A DNA stretch of 64,000 nucleotides from Oceanobacter kriegii DSM 6294 (GCF_000422845.1 NZ_KE383931.1:654699-718698), one strand, 5' to 3'. Positions 18,360-28,002 are shown, counted from the stretch's first letter. Notes: generated from the letters alone by a model not told the origin. A program made the numbers and translations.

Positions 18360-19739
18360 ATGGCCGCACGCAAAACCGCCGCAAAAATGTATGTGCTGGA
18401 CACCAACGTGCTGATTCACGACCCAGCCTCGATTCACAAATTCGAGGAACATCAGGTCGTTATCCCAATGACCGTTCTGGAAGAGCTCGACAAACTGAAG
18501 ATCGGCAAGGCAGGCATTGCCACTGACTGCCGCGAGGCCATTCGCCAGATCGACCAGATTATTGGCGATGCCAGCCCGACCGAAGTGTCCAAAGGGGTGC
18601 CGATTCAACGCCCTGACGGCAGCACCCAAGGGACCTTTTCCATCCTGCTGGACGGCTTTGACAGCCGTAATCGCACCCTGCCGCTGGACCTGAATGACAA
18701 CAAGATCATCAACAGTCTGGTCGCGCTGCAAGAGAAAAACCCGCGCCGGGACATCGTGCTGATTACCAAAGACATCAACATGCGCCTGAAAGCCCGAGGC
18801 TGCGGCGTCGGCGCGCAGGACTACCAGAACGACCAGTTGCTGACCGATGTGTCGCTGCTGGAAACCGGCTATCACACCTACCCCGGCTCGTTTTGGGACA
18901 GCCAAAGCAAGGTAGAAACCTTCCACGACACCTCCGGCACCTTCCACCGTATTCCCCGTGCCGACCTACCGGAAGAGCTGTACATCAACCGGTTTATCGT
19001 CGATGAAGCAGGCTTTATTGGCAAAATCGTCGACCTTGGGCAGGAAATTGCCGTATTACAGGATCTGCCTGCCGAACAAATGATGTCGCAGTGCGCATGG
19101 GGCCTGAAACCCCGCGACCTGCCACAAGCGATGGCGCTGCACCTGTTGCTGGACCCCAATGTGTCACTGGTGACACTGAGTGGCCAGGCGGGCTCAGGTA
19201 AAACCATTCTGGCGCTGGCCGCGGCCATTGAAATGACCGTCGCCACCCAACAATTCCGCCGCATTATCGCCACCCGCAGTACCCGCGGACTGGACGAAGA
19301 CATCGGCTACCTGCCGGGCACCGAAGCAGAAAAAATGGAGCCCTGGCTGGGCGCGATTACCGACAACCTGGAAGCGCTGCACAGCGATGATGAACACCAG
19401 AACTCCAGTGTCGACTACATCCTTCAGAAGGTGCCGTTGCAGTTCAAATCCCTGAACTACATTCGCGGCCGCAGCTTTCAGCACAGTCTGATTCTGATTG
19501 ATGAATGCCAGAACCTGACCCCCCACCAGATGAAGACCATCATCACCCGGGCTGGCGCGGGCTCCAAAGTGGTGTGCCTGGGCAACCTGGCGCAGATCGA
19601 CACCCCGTACCTCAACCCGATCAGCTCCGGATTGACCTACCTGATTGAACGCTTCAAGGAGTTTAATCTGGGCGGCACCATTCATTTGGAAGGCTCGCCA
19701 CGCTCGCCGCTGGCGGAATACGCGGAAACGCATTTGTAA
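18360..19739 (+). CDS. PIN-PhoH family RNA-acting ATPase (PhoH2/YlaK type)
   Basis: 459 residues, GGAGAG 7 bases before the ATG. The N-terminal PIN ribonuclease domain (about 8-140) has the acidic residues of YVLDTNVLIHDP, the Glu in VLEELDKLK, and Asp in VLITKDINMR. The C-terminal PhoH ATPase (about 240-459) has Walker A GQAGSGKTILAL, Walker B LILIDECQNL, and sensor-like CLGNLAQID. The two-domain fusion is an ATP-dependent RNA-unwinding nuclease in the characterised PhoH2 proteins. There is no VapB-like antitoxin upstream, so it is probably not a toxin-antitoxin pair here. Monocistronic. Confidence 0.92.
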   Translation: MAARKTAAKMYVLDTNVLIHDPASIHKFEEHQVVIPMTVLEELDKLKIGKAGIATDCREAIRQIDQIIGDASPTEVSKGVPIQRPDGSTQGTFSILLDGFDSRNRTLPLDLNDNKIINSLVALQEKNPRRDIVLITKDINMRLKARGCGVGAQDYQNDQLLTDVSLLETGYHTYPGSFWDSQSKVETFHDTSGTFHRIPRADLPEELYINRFIVDEAGFIGKIVDLGQEIAVLQDLPAEQMMSQCAWGLKPRDLPQAMALHLLLDPNVSLVTLSGQAGSGKTILALAAAIEMTVATQQFRRIIATRSTRGLDEDIGYLPGTEAEKMEPWLGAITDNLEALHSDDEHQNSSVDYILQKVPLQFKSLNYIRGRSFQHSLILIDECQNLTPHQMKTIITRAGAGSKVVCLGNLAQIDTPYLNPISSGLTYLIERFKEFNLGGTIHLEGSPRSPLAEYAETHL

Positions 19740-19767
19740 ATTGCCCTGAATTACCCTGAAAAACAGC

Positions 19768-19787
19768 GGTGGGGACATGTCCCCACC
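19768..19787. repeat. 20-bp perfect palindrome, REP-like
   Basis: GGTGGGGACATGTCCCCACC reads the same on both strands. It lies 29 bases after phoH and may also work as a transcript-end hairpin. Confidence 0.7.
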
Positions 19788-19832
19788 CTACCCGCTACAC
19801 ACAGGCTACCTTTACCTCGCATACCTCACACC

Positions 19833-19857
19833 TGTAGGAGCAGGCTTGCCTGCGAAT
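19833..19857 (+). repeat. REP-like element, Pseudomonas type
   Basis: TGTAGGAG followed by the hairpin GCAGGCTTGCCTGC and GAATT. The layout matches the common Pseudomonas REP. A second copy in inverse orientation is at 50078-50101, with a stem change. Confidence 0.75.
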
Positions 19858-20023
19858 TGGGCCCCAAGCAATACAGCACCACCCCGCTGCTACCAACAAA
19901 TTCATCCGCACGACCGTGACTTTCCTGACTGCTGTCTATACTGATCCAGACAAGTGGACTTTTTCTCGCCCAATGGGCCTCTGTACGCCCTTGACGAGTG
20001 CCAGTCCCTATCTCTCTTAACGG

Positions 20024-20503
20024 ATGTTTATGGACGATATTATGGCAATCATTTCCCGTAACCCGGTCTGTCGCTGGTTGGTAACCGTACTGTTAAGCCT
20101 GGCCTCATTTCAGCTACTGGCTGCTGACGCCAAGGGTGAGGACTCCGAATACAAGATTTACGAGCTGGAGTTTGAAACCGATTCCAACTGGACCAGCGTT
20201 GAAATCCGCGACGATGCGGTGTTCGTCAACGCGCCGGTTGGCGCCAGCATGAACCTCACCTCCAAAGACGGTTTGCGCTCGTTTACGCTGTCGCCGCAAA
20301 AGCTGCATTTGCGTTCGCGCAGCCGTGGTCTGGTGAATATGAACCTGTTTGTACGCTCGAAGAATAACGTCCTGGGGCTCACCCTGTGCAAAGGTTCTCG
20401 CAGCAGCTACGCCAAAATAAGCTCCGACCAAAGCACCCAGAAAAACGACATGAAAGAACAGGACCACTGCGAAACCGCTGCGCTGGTGCTGAATCTGTTC
20501 TGA
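20024..20503 (+). CDS. Exported protein of unknown function
   Basis: 159 residues. A signal peptide with hydrophobic core WLVTVLLSLASFQLLA is followed by a likely AADA cleavage region near residue 35. The mature part of about 125 residues is polar with several beta-like segments and two Cys (LCKGS, DHCET) that could form a disulfide. In-frame ATGs at 20024, 20030 and 20042 make the start uncertain; none has a strong ribosome site. I do not recognise a family. The next gene starts within 50 bases on the same strand. Confidence 0.65.
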   Translation: MFMDDIMAIISRNPVCRWLVTVLLSLASFQLLAADAKGEDSEYKIYELEFETDSNWTSVEIRDDAVFVNAPVGASMNLTSKDGLRSFTLSPQKLHLRSRSRGLVNMNLFVRSKNNVLGLTLCKGSRSSYAKISSDQSTQKNDMKEQDHCETAALVLNLF

Positions 20504-20545
20504 TCCGTTATGCTGCGCGCTCAACAGCCAGCACCGGACTTCCCA

Positions 20546-21091
20546 ATGATTAAACGCGTCGCGATTTACTGTGGTTCTCGCATGGGCAACGACCCGCAAT
20601 TTGCCGAGGCCGCCGCCGCACTCAGCGGCTACCTGGCAAAGCAAGGCGTCGGTATCGTCTACGGCGGCAGCTCCGCCGGACTGATGGGGATTGTGGCAGA
20701 TGCGGCACTCGCGGAAGGTGGCGACGTCATTGGCGTGATGCCAGATAACCTGTGGATTCAGGAACGCGCCCACAAGGGACTGACCCAACTTGAATTCGTC
20801 AGCGGCATGCACCAGCGCAAGGCCCGAATGGTTGAACTGGCGGATGCTTTTATCGCTTTACCAGGCGGTATTGGCACACTGGATGAAATGGTTGAAGTGC
20901 TGTGCTGGTCCAACATCGGCGACCACAACAAGCCTTGCGTCTGTTTTGACGTGAACAATTTCTGGCAGCCGTTCTTCACTCTGATGGAACACATCCAGCA
21001 ACAGGACTTTGCCCATCATCAGGTGCCGCTGTTAAAAGCCACGCAACCGGCCGAGTTATTGACCCTGTTGAACGAGCACGCAGCCGCCTGA
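20546..21091 (+). CDS. LOG-family Rossmann-fold nucleotide hydrolase (TIGR00730)
   Basis: 181 residues from the ATG at 20546, which gives the short N-terminus (MIKRVAIYCGSR) normal for the family. An ATG at 20510 would add 12 residues. The nucleotide-binding and catalytic motif PGGIGTLDE is intact, preceded by YGGSSAGLMG. Members cleave the N-glycosidic bond of nucleoside 5'-monophosphates to give base plus ribose 5-phosphate; plant and bacterial LOG proteins act on cytokinin nucleotides. The bacterial physiological substrate is not settled. Confidence 0.9.
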   Translation: MIKRVAIYCGSRMGNDPQFAEAAAALSGYLAKQGVGIVYGGSSAGLMGIVADAALAEGGDVIGVMPDNLWIQERAHKGLTQLEFVSGMHQRKARMVELADAFIALPGGIGTLDEMVEVLCWSNIGDHNKPCVCFDVNNFWQPFFTLMEHIQQQDFAHHQVPLLKATQPAELLTLLNEHAAA

Positions 21092-21147
21092 AGATTCAGG
21101 CGACGGCAGCACTTGAGCAATATGCAGCGGGGACAGAGCAGACGGGC

Positions 21148-22716
21148 TTAGAAAGTCCCCAACAGATGGCGACTCTGGGCCGCAAAGCCCGCGCCGACTT
21201 CGGCGTAGTAGTTAAACACCACATCCACCCCCATCGCCAGCAGCTCATCCCGTTCGTCGTCGTAGCGCGCCACCGCAGCAATGCGACCGGTATAGCCCGA
21301 TAGCCGCAGCATTTCGAGGGTGCTCTTCATTTCCAGATGGGATGGCAGCGCCATCATAATCAGGTCAATATGGCCGTCAGAGCAGCCCATGCTCTCCCAG
21401 AACTCCATATCGTCGGCGTCACCGGCCACCACATTAATACCTTGCTTGCGCAACCGGATCACCCGCTCGGCATCCGACTCCACACCACAAATGCGTGAGC
21501 CGTATTCATCTTCCAAAGCCTGATAAGCGCCCTTGCCCACACGCCCCATGCCCAGAATCAGCACACTGGCATTGTCAGGACGCTCGTAAATGGCGTGCGC
21601 ACCAGCCCGCTCGAAACGGTTGATCGACGTTTTGCGCAAGGCATACACATGGTGAGCACGACGATATATAAACGAACTGAGGACGAACGACAGCGACATG
21701 GCGACAGCAATGATCACCAGCCAATCCTGACTCATCCAGCCTTTTTCGGTGCTCAGACTGGCAACAATCAAGCCGAACTCACTGAAGTTGGTTAACGCCA
21801 GGGCACTCAGATACGACGCCCGCCCGGAAACCCGAAACATCACCAACAGCCCGAAGAACAAGCCAAACTTCAGCAGTAAGGTCAAAGTCAGGGCAACAAC
21901 CGGCAGTACCATGTCCCAGCTTGGTAGCGCGGTAAAACCAATCGACAGGAAGAAGCCAATCAGGAACAGATCCTTGAAGCCCATCAGCGACTTGTAGATT
22001 TCAGACGACTTGGGGTGAGAGGCCAACAGCATGCCGATAATCAAGGCACCCAGGTCCCCTTTCATGTTCACCAGATAGAACAGCTCACTGCCGCCCAGCG
22101 CCAGGAAGAAGCCCAGCAGCGGCAGCAACTCATCGTGCCCTACCCGGCTGACCATACGGTGCAGCAGCGGTTTCAACAGCCACAACGCCAGCAGCCCAAA
22201 CGCCAGAACCGAAGGCACCTTGCCGGTGGAAGCCACCAGGAAAATGACTGCCACGATGTCCTGAATTACCAGAATACCGACCGCCAGCTTACCGTGACGG
22301 GCTTTCAGCTCGGAGGCCTCCTCCAGCATTTTGATGACGCACACCGTGGACGAAAAGCTCAGGGCAAAGCCGACCAGAATCGCAGTGGTCAGTGGCAGCT
22401 GCAGATAACTGCTGATACCCAGCCAGCCCAGCAGCACCACAAAACCGGCGATTAACAACGTCCAGATCCCGGTATGTACCACGCTGGTGGCCCATACTTC
22501 GGTTTTCAGCAGCGCTTTGACATTCAGCTTCAAACCGATGGTAAACAGCATCAGGGTAATGCCCAGATCGGCCAGCTTTTGCAAACTGGAGTCTGGCTGC
22601 ATACCCGCCGCATGAAGACCAAACCCCGCCAGCAAATAGCCCACCAGAGGTGGCATCCCCAGCTGCTTGACCACAAAGCCGCACACAAATGCCACCAGAA
22701 TCCAGACAAAATCCAT
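21148..22716 (-). CDS. CPA2-family cation:proton antiporter with C-terminal RCK domain (Kef/YbaL-like)
   Basis: 522 residues. About 12 hydrophobic helices fill residues 1-375, including the family segment GMPPLVGYLLAGFGLH and the inverted-helix region SFSSTVCVIKMLEE. From about 390 there is a Rossmann RCK_N domain with ILGMGRVGKGAYQAL, then the acidic residue in CGVESDAERV, and VVAGDADDMEFW. Such proteins exchange K+ or Na+ for H+ under control of nucleotides or glutathione adducts bound to the RCK part. No KefF/KefG partner is next to it. Monocistronic. Confidence 0.9.
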   Translation of the reverse strand: MDFVWILVAFVCGFVVKQLGMPPLVGYLLAGFGLHAAGMQPDSSLQKLADLGITLMLFTIGLKLNVKALLKTEVWATSVVHTGIWTLLIAGFVVLLGWLGISSYLQLPLTTAILVGFALSFSSTVCVIKMLEEASELKARHGKLAVGILVIQDIVAVIFLVASTGKVPSVLAFGLLALWLLKPLLHRMVSRVGHDELLPLLGFFLALGGSELFYLVNMKGDLGALIIGMLLASHPKSSEIYKSLMGFKDLFLIGFFLSIGFTALPSWDMVLPVVALTLTLLLKFGLFFGLLVMFRVSGRASYLSALALTNFSEFGLIVASLSTEKGWMSQDWLVIIAVAMSLSFVLSSFIYRRAHHVYALRKTSINRFERAGAHAIYERPDNASVLILGMGRVGKGAYQALEDEYGSRICGVESDAERVIRLRKQGINVVAGDADDMEFWESMGCSDGHIDLIMMALPSHLEMKSTLEMLRLSGYTGRIAAVARYDDERDELLAMGVDVVFNYYAEVGAGFAAQSRHLLGTF

Positions 22717-22872
22717 TCGGTTTTCCTTATTTAGACAGCCACAACGAGCAGAACCACAACCCTTCCAGCATCAAACACACTCGCCTGACCATCATTGACT
22801 GGCCGCAAAAGAGGTGCTGGTGAGCGTCATTTTGGGTAAAGTTTGCGCGCTCATATTACAGGTTGGATTCCC

Positions 22873-23652
22873 TTGCTAGAAATTCTTTATAAAGACGAGT
22901 ACCTCGTCGCCATCAACAAGCCCAGTGGCCTGCTGGTGCATCGCAGCGAAATCGATCGCCATGAAACACGCTTTGTATTGCAACTGCTAAGAAACCAGCT
23001 GGGACAACGGGTTTACCCGGTGCACCGTCTCGACAAGCCCACCTCTGGCGTACTGGTGTTTGCACTGTCGAGTGAAATGGCCAGCCTGATTGTCGACCAG
23101 TGGCGCGAACGGGAAGTCGAGAAACGCTATCTGGCGATTACCCGTGGCTACATGCCGGAGCACATCCATCTGGACTACGCCATGAAGCCTCCTGTCGACA
23201 AATACGCCAAGCACGAAGTCGACAAGCCAGCCCAGGAAGCCATCACCGACTTTTACCTGAAAGCCACGGTGGAAATTCCGGTCGAAATCGACAAGTACCC
23301 TCAGTCCCGCTATTCGCTGGTTGAGGCTGTGCCCAAAACCGGCCGCAAGCATCAAATCCGTCGTCACCTGAAGCACCTGTCTCATCCCATCATTGGTGAT
23401 GCACGCTACGGCAAGGGTCGCCACAGTCGCTACTTCCGTGATCACTTCGATGCTGGCCGTTTGTTGCTACACGCCTGGCAGTTACAGATGCAACATCCTG
23501 TTACTAACGAAACGCTCACCTTTGTGGCCCCTCTCGACCCTATCTGGAACCGCCTGATCGTTCGTTTTGGCTGGCAACAACAGCTGCCTGAGGCGTTGCA
23601 TCAGGAAGACAACCAACATCCCTCAGAAGACTGCTCTGTGACGGGGCAATAA
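22873..23652 (+). CDS. truC: tRNA pseudouridine(65) synthase TruC
   Basis: 259 residues if started at the TTG at 22873, which gives LLEILYKDEYLVAINKPSG and the usual family length. A second TTG at 22843 would add 10 unrelated residues, and no ATG fits. The catalytic Asp is in HRLDKPTSG, and the RluA-family regions AVPKTGRKHQIRRHLKH and HPIIGDARYG are intact. It converts U65 in several tRNAs to pseudouridine. A gene-free kilobase follows. Confidence 0.9.
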   Translation: MLEILYKDEYLVAINKPSGLLVHRSEIDRHETRFVLQLLRNQLGQRVYPVHRLDKPTSGVLVFALSSEMASLIVDQWREREVEKRYLAITRGYMPEHIHLDYAMKPPVDKYAKHEVDKPAQEAITDFYLKATVEIPVEIDKYPQSRYSLVEAVPKTGRKHQIRRHLKHLSHPIIGDARYGKGRHSRYFRDHFDAGRLLLHAWQLQMQHPVTNETLTFVAPLDPIWNRLIVRFGWQQQLPEALHQEDNQHPSEDCSVTGQ

Positions 23653-24560
23653 GCCCGATTTCGAGGCAAATCCACCAGTCAAGCGGCTGGTGGATAACTT
23701 TTCACCAATTCACGTCAACTTCCCTGCCGAAGGCAATTTTTTTCGATTTAACCGCATTTTTGCCCGCAAATTCCGATTTTTACCCTTGACTCAGGGTTAC
23801 CCACAGATTCTGTGGATAAATTTGGGCATAAATTATTCAAAAGTGCCGCAAAGCCGCATTATTACTGGCTTTCTGACGGATTGGTCGGTTTTGCACCAGA
23901 TTGATTTTTCCTTATTTTTCAATAACTTATAAAATATTCAAGTATTTTAGAGCAGTCTATTGACAAATCTCTAGCGAGCAAATTTTCACTTTACAGCGAT
24001 GTGAATAACGCCTGGCTGATATTATTTTTTCATCTTTCACGCAAAAGATTGCAGTCAAGACTTGCAGGAAAAAATTTTTCCAATTTCCGCCATCGGGATC
24101 AACAAAGCGGTGCAAATGCTCTGTGGATAATTCGGGGGACAAGAATCTGCGCCAGCCAGAAGTTTATTGCACACTTGTTAAACAATCCTGAACGCGTCAG
24201 ATTCTTATCAAAAACAGTTTAAAAAACAGCCACTTGACGAATTATTAACCAAAGGTGCAAATGCCACTTTGTTACAAATGAGAAATCGATCAAAAGTTGG
24301 ACTGTGAATAATTGACTCGCCCTGACTCATACCATGGTATGTAAGGACGAATTTTCGGGCTGCACCGATCTGAAACAGCGCTGAATTTTGCCCACAGCCT
24401 TCAGTTAATCCACAGATTCTGTGGATAATTGTGTGCATATAGCCTTTAAAAACGCTTCAGACCCAAGCGATCTCTATCCCTCCCTTTGTTTGTCTATTTT
24501 TTAACCAATTCGTCATTTTCGGCGGTTTCCAAAATGGCTTTGGAGGGTTTCTTACAGACA
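23653..24560. other. Gene-free AT-rich region with a DnaA-box cluster, origin-like
   Basis: Three perfect DnaA boxes (TGTGGATAA, minus orientation) are at 23811-23819, 24122-24130 and 24420-24428. One-mismatch boxes are at 23689-23697 (GGTGGATAA), 23797-23805 (TTACCCACA) and 24406-24414 (TAATCCACA). Two of these sets share the same 15-base dyad, CCACAGATTCTGTGG, at 23801-23815 and 24410-24424. A very AT-rich stretch at about 23895-23950 lies between boxes and could be an unwinding element. No open frame here looks like a gene. It may be an origin, a DnaA-titrating or DnaA-reactivating site, or the relic of one. Confidence 0.6.
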
Positions 24561-24586
24561 ACAAAAAACCCGCCGTGGCGGGTTTC
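24561..24586 (-). terminator. Rho-independent terminator of dsbC
   Basis: AAACCCGCC (24566-24574) pairs with GGCGGGTTT (24577-24585). On the minus strand the stem is followed by six T. Confidence 0.8.
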
Positions 24587-24648
24587 TCTGACAGGGTTCA
24601 ATACACCCGTGTTATCACAGCGACAACAAGGGCACATCGCGGGTTCTG

Positions 24649-25497
24649 TTACAAAACACCGAGCGCCTTGGCCATCTCTTTGGCCGGCATATAACCCGGG
24701 TACAACTGACCGTCTTCGGTGAAGATGGCGGGTGTGCCATTGACGCCCAGCTGCTGGCCCAGTTGATACTGTTGCGCTACCGGCGTGGCACAACCGTTAC
24801 CCGCCTGCATGTTGCTGACCAGCGTCTGTTGCAGCTTTTCAACCTTGCCCTGCAGCGCGCTGTTACCAGCGCGCAACTGGCGACCCAGGCTGTTCAACTG
24901 CTGTTGGTCGGTTTTCATTTCGGTCATAGCCGCTGCACGGTCGTCCTGACACCAAACGTAGTTGATCTTCTGGTAAGACTGGGTCGGTTGGCCGGTCTGA
25001 CGATCAACAATGCCGGAACGAGGATACGCCAGGTAGCGCACCGTAATACCCAGATCATTCAGCTCATCGACTTCCTGATGCAGCTTCTGACAGTAACCAC
25101 AGTCAATATCGGTGAATACGTTGATCAATGCCTTCTGATCACCCTTGGCTTCAAACACCACGGTCTGATCATTTGCCACGGCAGCCAGGGCTTTGGCGCG
25201 CTTAGGATTCAATCGAGCCTCAGTCACGTTCACAGCGCTGCCACCGTCGATACGAATCACTTCGTCACGATAGATCAGGTGGCTGGCGTCTGGCGTCATG
25301 TAGAGGAAGGGGCCGCTTTCCATGGTGACTTCCAGAATCTGGCCATTGGCGATCAGATTGGCTTCAGCCACCTTGATGTGTTCACCGTAGATGGTTTGCA
25401 AACGGGCTTCCGCCACGTCGCTGATATCTTCTGCAGAAGCCCCCAGGGGCAGCATAGCCAAGCCGGATACCAGGCTGGCTAACATCAATTTTTTCAT
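24649..25497 (-). CDS. dsbC: Thiol:disulfide interchange protein DsbC
   Basis: 282 residues from the ATG at 25497, where the signal peptide MKKLMLASLVSGLAML...ASA begins; the upstream in-frame extension is spurious. The periplasmic protein has a dimerisation domain (about 25-100) and a thioredoxin-fold domain with the active site CGYC in DIDCGYCQKLH. The second Cys pair, in VWCQDD and GNGCATP, fits the structural disulfide of DsbC. The cis-proline loop is VNGTPAIF. It isomerises wrong disulfides in exported proteins. It is longer than E. coli DsbC because of an insertion rich in Gln between the Cys pair. Confidence 0.92.
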   Translation of the reverse strand: MKKLMLASLVSGLAMLPLGASAEDISDVAEARLQTIYGEHIKVAEANLIANGQILEVTMESGPFLYMTPDASHLIYRDEVIRIDGGSAVNVTEARLNPKRAKALAAVANDQTVVFEAKGDQKALINVFTDIDCGYCQKLHQEVDELNDLGITVRYLAYPRSGIVDRQTGQPTQSYQKINYVWCQDDRAAAMTEMKTDQQQLNSLGRQLRAGNSALQGKVEKLQQTLVSNMQAGNGCATPVAQQYQLGQQLGVNGTPAIFTEDGQLYPGYMPAKEMAKALGVL

Positions 25498-25600
25498 TGT
25501 GACACTTACCTTGTCGTCGCTCGTCGGCCTTTGAACGCCAATCCTTGATCGGGTTCCCGGCCTTGAATTCAAAGTAACAGAGTAACACCAATTTCTTACA

Positions 25601-25630
25601 GGCATAAAAAAACGGGCCAAAAGGCCCGTT
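25601..25630 (-). terminator. Terminator of the rpsP-rimM-trmD-rplS operon
   Basis: AACGGGCC (25611-25618), loop AAAA, GGCCCGTT (25623-25630). On the minus strand a run of seven T follows the stem. Confidence 0.88.
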
Positions 25631-25658
25631 TTCTCGATATAAGGTTCGTGAGAACCAA

Positions 25659-26012
25659 TTATACCTTTTCTTTAATACGTGCAGACTTACCGCTACGCTC
25701 ACGCAGGTAGTACAGTTTGGCCTGACGAACGTCACCACGACGCTTAACAGCAATGCTGTCAACCAGTGGGCTGTGAGTCTGGAAGGTACGCTCAACGCCA
25801 ACACCGTGGGAGATCTTGCGAACGGTGAAAGCAGAGTTCAGGCCGCGGTTACGCTTGCCGATTACAACGCCTTCGAACGCCTGCAGACGCTCACGGTTAC
25901 CTTCTTTAACCTTAACCTGTACAACAACAGTGTCGCCAGGGCCGAAAGCAGGTACTTCAGCTTTCAGCTGAGCAGTTTCGATCTGCTGAATGATTGGATT
26001 CTTGTTGCTCAT
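25659..26012 (-). CDS. rplS: 50S ribosomal protein L19
   Basis: 117 residues, normal length. Conserved features include [31 protein letters not shown] and the C-terminal [17 protein letters not shown]19 sits at the subunit interface. Last gene of the operon, 11 bases after trmD. Confidence 0.97.
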   Translation of the reverse strand: MSNKNPIIQQIETAQLKAEVPAFGPGDTVVVQVKVKEGNRERLQAFEGVVIGKRNRGLNSAFTVRKISHGVGVERTFQTHSPLVDSIAVKRRGDVRQAKLYYLRERSGKSARIKEKV

Positions 26013-26023
26013 TGCATTGCTCC

Positions 26024-26803
26024 TTAACAGTCTGCCGGGCCGGTGTCTGATGTGTGGCCGTGCTCGCGCAGATACTCTGTCAATAATCTATGTTGTTCGT
26101 TACTCAGTTCCAGCGTTTCCAGCAAATCCGGACGTCGCTCCCAGGTTCGGCCCAAGGACTGTTTCAACCGCCACTGGCGGATCTTTTCGTGGTTGCCGCT
26201 CAGCAACACCTCGGGAACAGCTTCGCCTTCGTACACTTCCGGGCGGGTGTAATGTGGGCAGTCCAGCAAGCCTTCCATAAAGGAATCCTGCTGGGCCGAT
26301 AAATCGTGCCCCAATACACCTGGTACCAGACGAATCACGGAATCCATCAGCGTCATGGCAGCCAGTTCGCCACCGCTGAGTACAAAATCGCCCAAAGACC
26401 ACTCTTCGTCGATTTCGCGCTCAATCAAACGCTCATCAATGCCTTCGTACCGTCCTGAAACCAGAATCAGCTTGTCTTCTTGCGCCAGTTCAAGCGCGCC
26501 TTGCTGATCCAGCTTGCGACCTTGAGGTGACAAATAAATCACCTTGGCCGGTTTGCCGGGATGCTGGTCGGCTGCTTCACGAGCAGCCCGGATGGCGTCT
26601 TGCAGCGGCTGAATTTTCATCAGCATGCCAGGACCACCACCGTAAGGACGATCATCTACGGTCTGGTAGTTGTCGTATGCGTAATCACGCGGGTTCCAGC
26701 GATTGACCGAAACCAGGCCCTGCTTCACCGCCCTGCCACTGACACCGTAATCGGTGAGTGACTGGAACATCTCCGGAAACAGGGAGACCACTCCAAACCA
26801 CAT
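26024..26803 (-). CDS. trmD: tRNA (guanine-N1)-methyltransferase
   Basis: 259 residues. SPOUT-class knot with [21 protein letters not shown] and [11 protein letters not shown]; the N-terminal LFPEMF and [11 protein letters not shown] motifs are intact. It makes m1G37 in tRNAs reading CNN codons and prevents frameshifting. It lies 33 bases after rimM in the conserved ribosomal-protein operon. Confidence 0.97.
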   Translation of the reverse strand: MWFGVVSLFPEMFQSLTDYGVSGRAVKQGLVSVNRWNPRDYAYDNYQTVDDRPYGGGPGMLMKIQPLQDAIRAAREAADQHPGKPAKVIYLSPQGRKLDQQGALELAQEDKLILVSGRYEGIDERLIEREIDEEWSLGDFVLSGGELAAMTLMDSVIRLVPGVLGHDLSAQQDSFMEGLLDCPHYTRPEVYEGEAVPEVLLSGNHEKIRQWRLKQSLGRTWERRPDLLETLELSNEQHRLLTEYLREHGHTSDTGPADC

Positions 26804-26836
26804 CGTCTTGTGCCTCTATCCGACCGTGTACGTCGG

Positions 26837-27364
26837 TTAGTAATCTGCTTCCCATTCCACCTGGATCTGACCTGCATCCAGGTCCACATCCAGAACGATG
26901 GCATCCACAAAAGGAATCAGGCGTTTTTGCTTGTCGATGCTGCCTTCGCAGCTCTTCACAGCAACTACCTGGTTACCACCGCCAGAGTCGAACAGTTCTT
27001 TCACCTCGCCCAGCAGCTGACCATGGGTATTAACTACCTTCAGGCCTTCCAGCTGGAACCAATAATGTTCATCTTCTTCGGGCTCGGGCAATTCGCTGGT
27101 GTAAACAGCAATTTCGGTCTGGGACAAAGCCAGCGCCGCATCGCGGTCGTTTACGCCTTTGATTTTTGCCACCAACCCCTTGCTTTGGGTATGGCCAGTT
27201 TCCAACTCGAACTTGCGCCACTCGCCGTTAACGTTCAACAGCCAGGTTGGGTAGTCCAGAATGTTGGTCATTGGATCGGTAAAGGAATACACCTTGACCC
27301 ACCCCTTGATGCCAAACGCGGTGGTGGCTTTGCCAAGAATGGTGACTTCCTGGGTGGTCTCCAT
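26837..27364 (-). CDS. rimM: 16S rRNA processing protein RimM
   Basis: 175 residues from the ATG at 27364. GAGGGAG stands just upstream; a GTG at 27382 is also in frame but would overlap that ribosome site. The N-terminal beta-barrel has ILGKATTAFGIKGWVKV and the C-terminal PRC-barrel has YWFQLEGLKVV and VVAVKS. It binds S19 and helps 30S head maturation. Confidence 0.95.
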   Translation of the reverse strand: METTQEVTILGKATTAFGIKGWVKVYSFTDPMTNILDYPTWLLNVNGEWRKFELETGHTQSKGLVAKIKGVNDRDAALALSQTEIAVYTSELPEPEEDEHYWFQLEGLKVVNTHGQLLGEVKELFDSGGGNQVVAVKSCEGSIDKQKRLIPFVDAIVLDVDLDAGQIQVEWEADY

Positions 27365-27385
27365 CGCTCCCTCGACTAACACGCC

Positions 27386-27643
27386 TTAGGCTTCAGCAGA
27401 AGCTTTTTGAGCTTGCTTGATCAGCTTCTTAACGCGATCAGTTGGCTGGGCGCCTTTACCCATCCAGTATTCAACGCGTTCCAGATCCAGACGCAGCTCT
27501 TCTTCCGCACCACGGGCGATAGGGTTGAAGAAACCAACACGCTCAATAAAACGACCGTCGCGTGGGCAACGAGAATCTGCAATGTTGATGCTGTAAAAAG
27601 GACGCTTTTTGGAGCCACCACGGGCCAAACGAATAACTACCAT
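27386..27643 (-). CDS. rpsP: 30S ribosomal protein S16
   Basis: 85 residues. [17 protein letters not shown] and [12 protein letters not shown] are the family signature. First gene of the operon, with a leader of about 200 bases in front. Confidence 0.97.
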   Translation of the reverse strand: MVVIRLARGGSKKRPFYSINIADSRCPRDGRFIERVGFFNPIARGAEEELRLDLERVEYWMGKGAQPTDRVKKLIKQAQKASAEA

Positions 27644-27847
27644 AAAAAAGATCTACTCCGATCGATTTATCAAGCGGGAAAACCAGATACCGCAGGAGGA
27701 AGTTCCTGCAATCCGGGAGTCCCGGTGGCGGGTTTTAAAATCGCCCACCGTTCAACATCTTTTCGGTACAAGCAGTGGCTGCAAAAGCTCGAAAACGAGC
27801 CTGAAAACCACCGAATGGACAGAAAAGGCCTATTCAAAGGGTCGCGA

Positions 27848-27876
27848 ATTATGGACTGTCTTGAACGATATGTAAA
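27848..27876 (-). promoter_or_regulatory. rpsP: Sigma-70 promoter candidate for the rpsP operon
   Basis: On the minus strand TTTACA (27876-27871) and CATAAT (27853-27848), each 5 of 6 to consensus, are exactly 17 bases apart. Transcription would begin about 200 bases before rpsP. The leader carries a GCAGGA...TCCTGC hairpin (27701-27718) and a second GC-rich fold around 27720-27752. Confidence 0.6.
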
Positions 27877-28002
27877 CGGCAAATCCAAAACAGACAACAG
27901 CCGCAGCTGTCGCCCCTTTTATAAGTACATAGTAAGCCCCATTTATACAGCTGCTATCAGAGGCTATGCTCAAGCCTCTGACTCTGTATGAAGGAACCCA
28001 AC

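Noticed and set aside
17958..18947. Long minus-strand frame of 329 codons
   Set aside because: Mostly antisense to the PIN domain of PhoH; composition is that of a shadow frame.
18360..19739. PIN-domain toxin of a toxin-antitoxin pair
   Set aside because: The PIN domain is fused to a complete PhoH ATPase and no small antitoxin gene lies upstream.
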